Source of the DNA: Apiotrichum sp. Y4204
Taxonomy: Eukaryota; Basidiomycota; Tremellomycetes; Trichosporonales; Trichosporonaceae
Assembly: GCA_025531455.1 (NCBI GenBank)
Contig: JAMYHL010000006.1
Location: 806,001-870,000, forward strand
Length of the DNA: 64,000 nucleotides
Direction: 5' to 3'
Part shown: piece after piece, positions 12,079 to 23,289 of the stretch
Numbering within the stretch: the first letter of the stretch is position 1
Layout: every line of letters starts with the position of its first letter
Position numbers and translations under genes: made by a program
Notes under the pieces: model-generated
Databases searched by the model: none
Told to the model about the DNA's origin: nothing
Seen by the model: the letters and a program-made list of their open reading frames with translations, nothing else

Positions 12079-12707
12079 TTAGGCCTCGGTCTTAGCGGCC
12101 TTCTTGGTGGCGGTCTGGCCCTCACGGAAGCCGTTCTTGAAGCGGCGGTTGACCGACTTGAGGTGGGCGGCACGGCCGGTGCCGGTGGTCTTTCTGCGCT
12201 TGGCCTTCTGGCCCCAGTTGAACGAACGGAGCTTGGCAGCGGGGTAACCACACTGGGCGCAGGCTGCGGGTTAGTGGGTCTGGAGAAAGGTGATCGAAGA
12301 CCGAAGGAAGTGGAAGAATTTTCGGAACTGGAAACTTCTGGCAAGCAAACAGAGCGGCGACAGACGCTGATCTCGTTGCAGACGACGCGCACGCGTACTC
12401 GCCACCGTCCCTCGGATTCACGATCCCCAGCTCCTATCGCCCCAAATGGTCCTCATCGATTCGCGGTCGAAAAATTCTCTTCCCAGCCGATACTTACTGC
12501 TCTTCTGCTTGTGGAACGAGCGGTTGCCGCAGCGGCGGCAGAGGGTGTGCGACTTGGTGTGGCGCTTACCGCTGTATACTGTCAGTCGCCGATCCTACTG
12601 CGCTTCTCTCGACTCGCGAGCAAACTCACAAAGAGGGAGTACCCTGTTACAAATGAAAGCCAGACCAGGTCAACAAAGGAGGACCTTCCGTCAGCTACTT
12701 GATCCAT
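12079..12707 (-). CDS. RPL37: 60S ribosomal protein eL37 (first exon uncertain)
   Basis: Secure exons are 12643-12630, 12571-12498 and 12263-12079, with introns of 58 and 234 nt. They read [20 protein letters not shown], then [17 protein letters not shown] and [20 protein letters not shown], an almost complete eL37. The zinc-binding Cys pattern C-x2-C...C-x2-C is intact. eL37 sits at the subunit exit-tunnel side and binds 5.8S/28S rRNA. The family begins M-T-K-G-T, but no exon encoding M-T-K was found upstream. The only phase-0, 9-nt candidate is ATG GAT CAA at 12707-12699, followed by a weak GTAGCT donor; it is used here as a provisional start. A different, more distant first exon or an assembly difference is possible. 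The C-terminus ends [10 protein letters not shown], normal for fungi. Confidence 0.85.
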
Positions 12708-14672
12708 TTGCCAACTGGGCACTGGTGCGAGCGCCGCCGCTCCTATCGAGGAGGGCAGCCGCTGTATAGACTGACCTTACCCCTGCGAAGTCAGCACTGA
12801 ACCAAAAGAGTCAGAACCAGCAGCGATATCCAGACTCAGACAACGGAGAGCGGGGAGGTAGAACACGAGCCTAACACCTCCCGCTCGCGATCGCCGTTGC
12901 CGTCGTCGTCGTCGTCGCTGCCGGGTGTCGTTCGCTGTACGCACATTTTTGCTGTTTTCTTTGAAGGTTGAGAGGAAAGAATTCACCAACTACGCAGAAC
13001 AGTGCAGAAGACCCACACCGCACGCGCGGGCGTGTGGTACTGGGCCAGCGAGCACCAGGCCTCTGGTGGCCAGGCGACCACTCTTGCAGGTGAGCGCGAG
13101 AATTTGGAGCCAGCCAGGGTGAGGAGAGAGTTGTACGGTGAAAAAATTGGTTCCGTTCGCGGGGTCAAGTTTGGGACAGGTTTGGTATAACGCCGAGTAT
13201 AATGCCGGAGAAAAGGACTCCCAGTTGCAGCTGTGGCACTCCTCCCGAGTGGTCATTTTTGCAGCAGGCACGTGTCATTACCTAATGACTTTGTGCCTTC
13301 GCACCCACCAAGTGCAAGTCAGTCGTACTTGGTACATCTGATGGTCCCAACACGTCCCAGAAGGCCCAGAATAGATCTGCTGCAGGTTCTCTCTTCTTCT
13401 TGATTTGTTTACATGCTGAAAATGCTGAGGACTGACCTGTGGCCTGTGTGGCCTGCGGTGAATGGTGCCACAGTGATTAGCACAGCACTGCATTTGGGGG
13501 ACATCAAGGTGCGCAGCACACTTCTTCCTGCAGTCACAGCCCACAAAACTACCAAAACTACTCTGGCTCTAAACAAGCATCTGTCAGGGATGCCTGCGCG
13601 CTGCGCGAATGTCCGAACCGGTAGAGGATCGAGAGCTCGTGGCCGGGGAGTGACAAAGTTCAACTCGGACTGTTGCTATTGCTGGTGTGCGTTTGCATTC
13701 CCCGTAGATTGATCGACAGGGCTATCCAGGAACTGCCCAGAACACAAATGCCGTAACCGCCAAATGAACTGAATCCTGCCTCCTTGACCAGACATCAACA
13801 ATTGATCTCTTGGACCACCTTGGGGCAGTAAGCGACGTTCGCCTCGGTCGCCTGCGCACAGCAGATCATTTTTAACGCGCAGCTAGTCAGTCAAGTCTGC
13901 ATGCGGCGTTGATCACACACATGCAGGTGTCGATCGGCGAGAATCCGCCAATCACAACGGTGGCGTACGCGCAGTCCAAATGCATTCCTGTGGGATACGG
14001 GGTGTTTTCTAATTCCAGCGCGCCGCGCCAGGAATAGAAGTTAGCAGAACGCCATCCACCTGTTTGTCTTGCCGATCCAGTCGATCCGATCGACGCGAGT
14101 CTTACTTATCACCACCTCCCACTCCAACCTCCAGCTCAATGCAAGTGAGCTTTTGGGCTCTAGAGGCCAGAAGGAGTACTTGCAGCGGCATGTGTTATGG
14201 AACATGTGAAACATGCCGTTCGCCTCGACTGCCTCGTTGCCTCGAGGCCTCGGAGGCTGCGGCTCTCGAGCCGGCGACTCACGCGCCAAGCGATCGTCGC
14301 CAAAAGCCTTGCAGCCGCAGTCCTTGACGACAGCTTGGTGTGACAGCTCGGTGAAGGGTACTGATCGGCCCGTTGACTTATTCTGAGATACGGCAAAAGA
14401 GAAGCGATGACAGGTTGGGAGGCCTCGATGTTTGGGACTGTGCCAGACCTGCGCGTCGCCGATACCCTGCAGAATTGTAGGCTGAGAAGAAAAGCGCGCA
14501 CCACAAACGTGATCGTAACTGCAAGCACGTAGACCATAGGGCGCGACCTCGTACTATAGCTGTGCGCTGCGCGCCGCGCGTCGGCTCCCCTGGGGTGAAT
14601 GGTATAAGAAGCCTCCCCCCGCACTTTCCACCAACTTCAGCTTCCCAACCTTCATCCCCACATTCACTCACA
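12708..14672. other. Large divergent intergenic region
   Basis: Upstream of eL37 (-) and of the CipC-like gene (+). It contains a (CGT)n tract at 12901-12916, which could be in the eL37 leader. No protein with family-like features was found, although a missing eL37 first exon could lie here. The last 200 nt carry the TATA element of the CipC-like gene. Confidence 0.4.
14603..14610 (+). promoter_or_regulatory. TATA-like box of CipC-like gene
   Basis: TATAAGAA, about 63 nt upstream of the ATG at 14673, followed by a pyrimidine-rich leader. The strong position suggests an inducible, TATA-dependent promoter. Confidence 0.5.
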
Positions 14673-15096
14673 ATGGGTACGTCCCCTCCCCGTTCCAGCT
14701 GACACCAGGCCTCTTTGACTTCTTCGACGAGCAGCAGGTCGAGCGCACCTTCAACGCCGATCCGTCCAACCCCGAACACCAGTCGCACCTCTCCCACGAG
14801 CTCATTGCGTGAGTACAAGAATACAAGACAACTCCTTCTCTCTGCTCTTCTGTTCCCCACTAACATCCAGCGGCGCCGCAGCCTTTGCCGCTGCGCGCGC
14901 GTACGAGAACCACTCGGCGCAGAACGGCCGCCCAGTCGACCACGCCACTGCCAAGTCGCTCATCGCGGCGTTTGCTGGCGCCGAGGCCGACAAGCTCGCC
15001 GAGACCAAGGGACTCAACTTTATTGACCGCGAGCGTGCCAAGCGCTCCGCTGAGCGCCAGGCTGAGGAGGCGCTTGCTCAGTCGGGCCAGTATTAG
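14673..15096 (+). CDS. CipC-like protein (DUF3759 family)
   Basis: Three exons: 14673-14676 (only ATGG), 14709-14808 and 14871-15096, giving 109 aa. Introns are 32 and 62 nt. Conserved family blocks are present: LFDFF near the start, LSHELIAGAAAFAAARAYENH in the middle, and HATAKSLIAAFAGAEADKLAETKGLNFIDRERAK towards the end. This matches the small fungal CipC/DUF3759 proteins, named from a concanamycin-induced protein and often strongly induced by stress or during infection. The molecular function is not established for the family. No signal peptide or membrane segment is seen, so it is probably cytosolic. A TATA box 63 nt upstream fits inducible expression. Confidence 0.85.
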
Positions 15097-15314
15097 ATTA
15101 TGATAGGATGAAGTTCATGATTTTATGCTCTCTGGACCAGTGAAGCGTTGTGGTTGGCTTTGGGGGTTGTTCGTCCGTCTTCACCTCTGTCAGCTGTTGG
15201 CGTCAGAGTCTACCGTCATCCATGTTAGCCCTATCACCATGTGGGTTTTATCATCATCACTGTGAGCGTATCCCATCCGTGTCATGCATGCATCGCCCAC
15301 CTCCCGCTCTAAGA

Positions 15315-17622
15315 TTACAACAGGGGCTCGACGTCAATCTCGAGTGCGGACGCGGGGCGCGTCAGCTCAAAGTTGGCGAGGACAGTCGGGTGGAGGATAC
15401 CGAGGGAGCCGAGGACAATGTCGCGCGACGAGCCAGCGCCAGGGAGCGCGGCCTTGAGCGCGGACGCGGCACCCTCGAGGCCACTCTTCTCCTCCTCCTT
15501 CTTCGCCGGCTTGGGGCGGTAGTAGACGTTTGCGGCGCGGCCAGGGAGGAAGGTTGGGCTCTCGCTCTCCGCGATGTAGTAGCCGTACTCGGCGGACGAG
15601 TCCTTAGTGCCGATGAAGGGAACGGCAAGGATCTGCATGATGCGGTCAAGCAGACCGTGCACCACCTCGAAGCCCGCCTTGCGGTCAACGTAGACCGCAC
15701 CAAGACGGCGGTAGTTGCGCGACTTGCGCTCGCGAGACGCGTCCTGCACGGAAACATCCGAGACCTCGAACACCTTCAGCGGCAAAGGCAGAGCCTTGTT
15801 TTCGCGCACAGTCTTGAGGAGACCGGGAAGCACCGAAGTACGCACGACCTGGAACTCGATCGACTTGGGGTTCGCGAGGCGGATGGCAAGCTCTCCCGGG
15901 TCCGGGCGGTTGAGCCAGGCAAAGTTCTCGTCGTGCGAGCAGAGAATGTAAGGGAGAGCCTCGATCCAGCCGGCCATGGCACACTCCTTCCGGATAACGT
16001 CCGCGAGCCTGTTGATCGGGAAGGGCTTGGCGACAGTGGACGTGGAAGAGGTGGTCTCAGTCGGGAGGTTGTTGTACCCGTAGCCGATGGCGTAGTCCTC
16101 CATGATATCACACTCGTGGAGGATGTCGGAACGTGTGCAGGGAACGTCCACCTCGAGGAGGTCAGAGTCGGTAGCGGACGGGCGCGCGACAAGCGACATG
16201 CGGTTGAGGAGCTTGCACGTCTCCTCGCGCGAGAGGTTGAGTCCAGTGGCGGCATTGAGGTACGAGTGGGAAGCAGTAGCCTTACGAGGCGCGACATTCG
16301 GGGTGATAACAGTGTGGCCGTCCGGGTAGTGGATCTTGACGGGCTCAATGGTGAAGGGCACCTCGCAGTACTCGGCAAACATGGTGGCCATGAGCATGAC
16401 AACAATGTCGAGCTTGGTCTGGTCGGTGGCAGTGCAGTCGATGAAGATGTTCTTGGTCTTGCCTGGAACAATCTTGGTGTCTGGTAAGTGAGTACGATGG
16501 TCGACAGGAATGCGGACTACCATCACTCACGCTGAGAGTTGATAATCGGCGGCATCGACAGGACCTGGTCGTGCTTGTCGTAGATGATCGGGTAGCCCGG
16601 GGCATCGCGGATGATGTGGAGGTACTTAGACAAATGCCTGTCCGAGTCGTAGATGGTCATGAGCTCCTCGGCCGTGTGCTCCGTGTCCTTGTTCAGCGGG
16701 GCGAACTTGATCTGCTTGGGGTCCTTGCACATGTACCTGTGTGTGAGCTGCTGCAATGGAGGTTGTGCCGTATCCCAATTCGCTTCCTCCTCATCAGAAA
16801 GCTAAACTCTTTGGCGTGGAGTAGAGCGTTGGCGAGAGTCCAGAGGGAGACAGGTTGACATACTGGATGCTTTTACCGGTGCCTCGCTCCTTACCTGCCA
16901 ACCACGTCCCTTCCACATCACCGCCAACTCCAAACCCACCTGTAAGGTCCCTCAATCGTATCCAAGTCGTGCGTGCCAATAGCCACAAAGCGGCGCTGGC
17001 GACACAGGTTCTGGTGCAGCTTGTCCTGGAGGTCGATGAACGAGTCGTACTCGAGCTGGTTCATGGGCCGTGCGAGGCGGAGCACGGCCGACGCAAACAT
17101 CGGGCGGAGCGGCGACGTGCTCGGTTCGACGTACGCCTCCTGCATCACCGCCGGCGTCGAGAGCGTGTAGGTCGGCGGCACGTCCTTGCCGAGGAAGATG
17201 CGCAGCGAGCGCGCGACGCCCTCAATGCACAAAAGGTCGTAGCTGGCGTTAGAGCTAGCTTCGTGACCCGGATAGCTCACCGGTTCGCGGGGATCTCGAT
17301 CTTGAGCTGTGGGGGCGGCGTTGGGAGTCCAGCCTTGCGCGCCGCCTCGACCTCCTCCGTGGTCTGTCGTCAGCGCCGGTCTGTGCGCGGTAAAGCAGCT
17401 GCATGAAGGGGGGAACCAGCTGCACTCCACTCACGTCCTCGTCGAGCTCGATGCCAAACTCAAAACACAGCTCGTCAAACTCCTCCGTCGCTGGCGTCAG
17501 CCCCGTCGCAGTCGCTAACCACTACGCACTGTACTCGCGCTCGAGGCGGCGGTAGAGGTCCGCCTTGTCGACGGTGATGGTTGGCTGCGGTCAGCTGGGA
17601 GCGAGAACGGGGCACGTACCAT
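15315..17622 (-). CDS. FRS1: Cytosolic phenylalanyl-tRNA synthetase beta subunit
   Basis: Eight exons on the minus strand: 17622-17620 (ATG alone), 17584-17530, 17490-17435, 17363-17281, 17242-16940, 16736-16531 and 16480-15315, seven introns' worth of sequence removed in total being six introns (35, 39, 71, 38, 203 and 50 nt); the coding exons therefore number seven and give 623 aa. The protein is the beta chain of the alpha2-beta2 enzyme that charges tRNA-Phe. Family blocks: [11 protein letters not shown] and [16 protein letters not shown] at the N-terminus, [21 protein letters not shown] (B3/4 start), [37 protein letters not shown], and a B5 region with [20 protein letters not shown] carrying the acidic metal-binding cluster. 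The core synthetase fold follows ([19 protein letters not shown]). Length is near the yeast protein. The C-terminus is complete. Confidence 0.95.
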
Positions 17623-18015
17623 GTTGCTTTTCTTTTAGTTTTGTGTATATAGTCTAGGTGGATGTCTAATCACGGAAGACGGAGTGACGGAGATTGATCG
17701 TTATCGACTGTTCGCGACTTTCTCCACCTCGTTCGTTCCTCGTCAGGTCAGTTCATCTCCACTCGCCAACATTTGAGTCGATGAGCATCGCATGGACACG
17801 GCCGCGGACGGATAACGGAAGTATTGTCGCGTGGCGATTTGATTCCGCAGATAAGAATACGAACCCCCCACGGGCAGCATGTAATCTAAGTAACTGGCGG
17901 CTGTTTTCTTTTCGGCCAGTGTCAACAGCTCTGCGGTCTTCAAATATGCAGATGCCACTTCGTCGCGACATGTATTGAATGCATGGTATGTTTTCTAGAT
18001 CCGAGGTCCTAGATC
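17623..18015. other. Intergenic region
   Basis: Upstream of the PheRS beta gene and downstream of the PDI gene, both on the minus strand. No feature is recognised. Confidence 0.45.
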
Positions 18016-19804
18016 CTAGAGCTCGTCGCGCTTGTGCTCGTCCTCCTCGGGCTGGGCGGGCGGGGCATCGACAGGAGTAGCGTCCTTGCCCTCCTTGTCC
18101 TCGTCCTCGGTGAGGAAGTCCCACTCGTCGCCAATAGCGCCGGTCGGCTCCTCCTCGACTGTGAGCGGCGCGTCCTCCTCAGTGACGTCCTCAGACGGCT
18201 CAGCAGCCGGCGCGTCAACGGGGGATGCCTTGGTCTCGCGCTCCGCTTCTTCCGCGGCGGCCCTCTCTGCAGCTTTCTGCGCCATCTTCTCACGGCGCAG
18301 GCGGTCGCGGCGCTCCTCCTCGTCCATCTTCGCCTGCAGGCGCGCGCGACGCGAGGCAGCGTCGTCGGTATCCTTGGGCTTCGGCTTGGCCGTCTCCGAT
18401 GCGGGCTCCTCCTTGATCGTGTCCTCGGTGTCCTCGTTCTTGCCCTTCTTGTCCTCCTTGACCTTCTTCGGCTTGGCCGCAGGCGGGGCCTCGCCGTCAA
18501 TAGCAGCCTCAAGCCACTCGAGCAGGGCGTTGAACTTGAGCGCACCTGGAGTCAGAATAATTCTCACTGCAGCCCACTCACCATCGTACACAACCGGTGC
18601 GCCACGCTCGGCGCCCGCAGCCCAGTAGATCAGGCGCGCCGAGTCGCCGGAGGTCACGTCCACATCGACCGCGGAGAGGACCTCGTGCTTCGGCGTGTCG
18701 CGAATGTAGCCGAGCTGCGCCTGCGGGGTCAGTTCTGACTGAATTCCGATAAAGAGATAAGAGCTGTGAAAAATATCGATTGATCGCGGACTGTGATTGC
18801 GATTGGAAACTTGAATTGTCGCGTGATCGCACCGCCGCCGACAGGGATCGACGGCCGGCGCCGATCATCGGCGGTCGCCACCATCTCCGACCACGGAAAT
18901 TCGATCACACCGCGGACATAGGACGTACCTTGCTAGAGAGGCGGTGGCCGAGCACCTTCCAGAGGAACGGGATCGAGGGGGCCGAGGGGTGGACGAGGAG
19001 CGCGTGGGGAAGCTCTGATTTCTGCCTGATCAGCTTTTCTCCACACGACTCTACACAATTCCGCGTCCGCCCTTCCGCCCATCTGCTCTGCGGATCTACT
19101 CCGCTCTACTCACCTCGCCGAGGAACTTGTCCAGCACCTTCTCGGCGCCCTCGTCGGCGCGGAGCTTCTTCACGCGGTCGGGGACCAGCGACTTGGCGTA
19201 CTCCACCAGCCCGCTACGCTTGCGCTCGCCCTGGTAGTCGCGGGCGGCGCCCTTGCCGCCGCGCGGGAACGCCTTGATCGTGGGGAAGCCCTCGATGCGG
19301 TACTGCCCGCACACCGGCTTGTTCTTGTCCTGGTCGCAGTCGATGAAGTAGAATGGCACGAGGGGCGCGAGCGAGCCCGCTGCAGCGGTGTACTCGGGTC
19401 CCAGGCTCTTGCAGTGTCCACACCTGCGGTTAGTTGCCAGTCGCTAGGCGCAGCTTACCATGGCGCGACAAAGGCGACCATCTGGGACGCGTCAGCATGA
19501 TGCCATGGAGCCGGAACAGGGTAGTAATTGACATGCGAGAGGTAATGGGTGGGGCCAGCTCCAACGCCGGCGACATCATCCGCAGTCCGCAAATGTGAAG
19601 CAACACATCGGCATGTCACCCATCTGCGTGTGTGCATGGCCCACATATCCACCCTTGTACTCATGGCGCACTCACCGACGCGTGCTCCTTGGCCATGACC
19701 TGCTTGAACGAATTTGCGTCCAACTCGATGACGGGCGCGCTGTACATGCCGGCGGCCACGAGGGGCGCTAGGAGGCCGAGAGCCGCGAGGACGGGGACGC
19801 GCAT
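18016..19804 (-). CDS. ER protein disulfide isomerase, PDIA6/Mpd1-like, RDEL tail
   Basis: Six exons on the minus strand: 19804-19676, 19481-19459, 19423-19114, 19012-18929, 18720-18582 and 18545-18016, giving about 404 aa. A signal peptide (MRVPVLAALGLLAPLVAAG) starts the protein. A thioredoxin domain follows with the redox motif WCGHCKS at about residues 51-57; an intron splits the Trp codon directly before CGHC. The strand FYFIDCDQDKNKPVCGQYRI, the cis-Pro segment EGFPTIKAF, and a non-catalytic domain (LPHALLVHPSAPSIPFLWK, AQLGYIRDTPKHEV) match the Mpd1/PDIA6 group. The C-terminal third is highly charged (KPKKVKEDKKGK, DEEERRDRLRREK, TEDEDKEGKD) and ends in RDEL, an ER-retrieval signal. 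It should catalyse disulfide exchange in the ER lumen; the acidic tail may bind calcium. Confidence 0.88.
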
Positions 19805-20162
19805 TGCAGCAACTGGAGTGCTCAGAGGGGCTAGTTGAAATGTGACGAGGATCCCGCTGCGACGGAGGGAACTATACAATGGTCACGTCGAAGATGCACA
19901 GAACTGGATCACTGGATGCGCGCTTCGACGACGAGGGCTGACGCGCTGGCACGCTGACGTTGGTAGGGGGTGTGCTGTGTGGATGTTGGGGTGTGTCGTC
20001 GTGGCAAGCTATCGTTGCGTGGTTGCTGGTCACCAGATCACCAGTCGACGTGGTGCAGTCGCTTCACATGCTTCACACCCCGTCCATGATCGTCATCGCC
20101 AGCAGCCCACCAGGCCACCAGCTGCAGAATCATGTCCAGCGAGGCACCGGCGACCACACTAG

Positions 20163-20208
20163 GCCATCCGTGCCATCCGGCCATCCGGGCATCGGGCCAT
20201 CGGGCCAT
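20163..20208. repeat. Degenerate GCCATCCGG repeats
   Basis: Successive imperfect copies of GCCATCCGG/GGCATCGGG units in 46 nt. Probably simple-sequence slippage; no known regulator is implied. Confidence 0.5.
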
Positions 20209-21972
20209 TGTCAAAGTCACGTGCATTTCATGTGGAATTAGGTAAAGACTTATTTCCTTCCTATGCGAGGGTTCCGAATGGAGGTCTGTGCGGATAAATC
20301 TCCGAGGTTATCGGATTAGGAAGGTATCTGAGGGTGATAACTCCTTTCATGATGATGAATGGCTGCCTAACTGCCTAGCTGCTTAGAATGGGTGACTGGA
20401 TCACTGGATCAATCCACCCTGTTCACCCCGATCGTCCAGAACAGTGACAGGCACGGACCCCGAGCCCACGGCCGACGGCCAAGCATCGCGCACCGCCTCG
20501 CTTGATCACTGCCACTGCGCCAAATCACTCCACTCAAACCCATTCTCTCTTACTTTCGTCCTCTAGGCCTGCCATACCGATCGTGCCGAGACATCGCTCT
20601 CGACTCCACAGATCCATAGCGGAGCGTACCGGCCGTACCGGAAGGTCGCGACGCATGCTGTACGAATACTGACTGAGACAGCCTAGTGCTGTACAACCTG
20701 GTAAATGTACAATGATGATGCATCACCCCACTCCATCACATCAGTGGCGTGCCAATGCGCGATGATGGGCGCCAAATGGGAAAGCGTAAAGCCTGCACTG
20801 GCCTGTACCGAAGCGGTCGAAGCGGACGGTGATGACACCACATCAGATGCAGTGGCCCAGTGGCCAGTGGGTCGGCATGGTACGGCGACACCGAGTCCGG
20901 TCCTGTCCCCTCCATAGCCTGGCCAGCTGGCTAGCTTGGGCGCCACTCCGGACCGGACGCCAGAGAGAGATGGAAGTTCGGGGACAGCCGCCTGCACGCC
21001 TGCACTGCCCGACATGCCACATCCCGTGATCAGCAGAGGTCTGGAGAAAGAAGGTCAAGCGGTATGCAGCCGCGAAGCCGAAGGGCTGGGAGGCTGGACC
21101 TGGGCCGGACAGCCAAGGGGCGATCTCGGAGGCGCTGATCAGAGAATCAAATGATCAGCGCCTCGAGGGCCGGTCGAGGGGCAGACGATCCAGCGATCCA
21201 GATCACCGTGACACATGTGGACAGGGTCATCACATGGCTTGTCAGCGCGCGGCGCACGACCTCATGCGAGCACGCGAGCGCTTGGGCGCTTATGCCTATC
21301 ACCTCGGTAACGCCGTGGCGGCGTGGATCGGTGGAGCGCAAGAGGCGCAGGGAGGAGGAAGGGGGGCGGACGCCGCAGCGCCGCAGGGCACTGATCGCTT
21401 GTGCCGCGAGGCCGCGAGCCTCGGGGGTGGGGGGACCTGCGAGGCTGTACACTCCAGCAAGGCCAACAGTGTGCATCCGTGGAATTGAGGAACGCTTACG
21501 AGTCCCCCCTTTTTCTGCAATCCTGCGTGCTTTGTGCTTCCAAATGTGCTTCCAGCATGTGCCATTACAATCTACTAGCATCGTAGCATACCGGCGTTAG
21601 GGTTCAGTACCAGCGCATCACCGCATCGCCCGGGCGCTCCCTAATGCCTAATGGGCGTTTTGCCCCTAATGAAATCACTTGGTCACACATTCTTCCTCCC
21701 CTCTGGCGCCGCAGTCGGACTAAGTAGAAAAATCTTTGTAATGAAAAAAAATGAATCACCGGACTCGGTCATCATTCCAGGGTGTGGTGCGCGCAGTGCT
21801 CCGAGTGTTCGGCGAGTGGCCACCCAGGCCACAGGCATCTCTGTTCGGAGTCAGCAATCGCAATCGCAATCGCTCGACTCGGCCCGACTCCGGCGCCATC
21901 CTCCGCTCCCGGTGGTCACCGCCCCGCTTGGCCGCTTGTGGTGTGGGTGCGTGCTACGAATCGCAGTTTTGC

Positions 21973-21979
21973 TATATAT
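21973..21979 (+). promoter_or_regulatory. TATA-like box of AN1 zinc finger gene
   Basis: TATATAT about 490 nt upstream of the split start codon, followed by a long C/T-rich leader. Plausible core promoter if the 5' leader is about 400-450 nt. Confidence 0.35.
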
Positions 21980-22292
21980 CTCGTATCTCGCACCTGCTTC
22001 TTCACATCTTGCATCTTTGATCTCCCATCACATCTTCCGCATCCACACATCCATCACCGTCTTGTGTGCAACCCCCCGCCCCCTTGCTTTTTTGTTCTTC
22101 TCGCCATACCAGTCGTCTCGAGTATCGCCACCCGTCGTTAATTGGACCATTCCGCATCCGGCATACCCATAGACCAGTTCAGTTCGAGTCACGCAACTCT
22201 CCGAGGTCCCGCGCTTGACTGATTACTACAACCACCCACCCAGTGGACCCGCTTATCAGCCCCCACTCCTCGCCCCGCCCCCCCACACCCAC

Positions 22293-22314
22293 CCATCCAT
22301 CCATCCATCCATCC
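22293..22314. repeat. CCAT microsatellite
   Basis: Five tandem CCAT units plus two bases, in the putative 5' leader of the AN1 gene. Confidence 0.8.
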
Positions 22315-22466
22315 CTCTCCCCCGCTTTTCAACACCACCACATCTATCTCTCTCTTCTTATCGTCTCTTCTTCCATCTCATCCTTTTAATCGCCCTCTTT
22401 GCTACTCTCTAGCGACACTCTCTTCTCTTTAATCAACCTCCCACCACCGTTCACACTCCATCCACA

Positions 22467-23289
22467 ATGTAAGTCGCACGACACCCACTCTGGCCCCCAT
22501 CCTCCCATCTTGCTATCTGGCACGCTTCGTAGGCGTTGCTAGCATCAGCGCTCCATCCATCCGCCTTGATCGGCGAAGGCCACATCGGCGCCGCATGCGT
22601 CCTACATGCCGTCGCCGGTCGCTATTGGCGCCGATGGCGGCCCTTGCATGTGCATGGCAGTTCTTGGCTTCACCCAGCCACCGATCTCCCCCTTTGCTCC
22701 TTGCCACTCCGTGCTCCGCCACGTCTATTCCACACTCCGTTCCATGCTGACACATGTCCTCCTCCCCGCAACTCTCGATGTTTACCGCACTTGTCACGCA
22801 TGCGTCACTACCGTCTCACCTACCCCACCGCCGCACCGTCCTCGTCATGTGCTCACTGTGTACTACGATCCCCGCCAACGCATACGCGGCCCTCACCATC
22901 ACTTCCCGTTGATCTTACTTCACCTCACAGGCCTGCCAAGAAGCGCTGCCAGTTCCGCGTCATCTACAACATCCCCGTCTCGCCCACGGCAACCGACGCG
23001 CAGACCACCGAGGGTGCCGAGGCCAAGCCCGCGATGACTGCCAACCCCACCCAGTGCCCGTCTGCCGCTCTCAAGATTGCCGGCGACTGCATCCACTGCG
23101 GAAAGGTGTTTTGCTCCGTCCACCGCACCCCCGAGTCGCACAGCTGGTGAGTATAGTGCTTCCTAAATAGGGTTCTTTTACTAATATTTCAGTACGGGCA
23201 TGCAGGCTTGCCGTGACGCTGCCTTCCAGGCGAACAAGGAGCGTCTTGAGCGCGAACGTACCGTTACCTCGAAGATCACCCAGGCGTAA
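22467..23289 (+). CDS. AN1-type zinc finger protein with split start codon
   Basis: Three exons: 22467-22468 (only the bases AT), 22931-23146 and 23193-23289, giving 104 aa. A 462-nt intron (22469-22930, GTAAGT...CTCACAG) interrupts the initiator, so ATG forms only after splicing. The second intron is 46 nt. The product starts MPAKKRCQFRVIYN and contains an AN1-type finger: Cys in KKRC and TQCP, then GDCIHCGKVFCSVHRTPESHSC with the typical C-x2-C...FC..HR.PE.H.C spacing. Yeast Tmc1 and related small AN1 proteins bind the proteasome/Cdc48 system under metal or proteotoxic stress; that role is inferred from family only. No in-frame ATG precedes the conserved KKRC block inside exon 2, which supports the split start. 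Confidence 0.85.

Larger units (their letters stand above)
19805..22466. other. 2.66 kb gene-free divergent region
   Basis: Between PDI (-) and the AN1 zinc finger gene (+). Open frames on both strands are short and compositionally random. It includes degenerate GCCATCCG repeats near 20163-20208, a TATATAT element at 21973, a long pyrimidine-rich leader and a CCAT microsatellite. No RNA gene or transposon was recognised. Confidence 0.45.

Noticed and set aside
12264..12497. snoRNA inside the 234-nt eL37 intron
   Set aside because: Ribosomal protein introns can host box C/D RNAs, but no convincing C and D boxes with a closing stem were seen.
15150..16487. Plus-strand open frame of 445 codons
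   Set aside because: It is antisense to the PheRS beta exon, whose protein is strongly conserved. It is Arg/Leu/Val-rich, typical of a shadow frame in GC-rich coding DNA.
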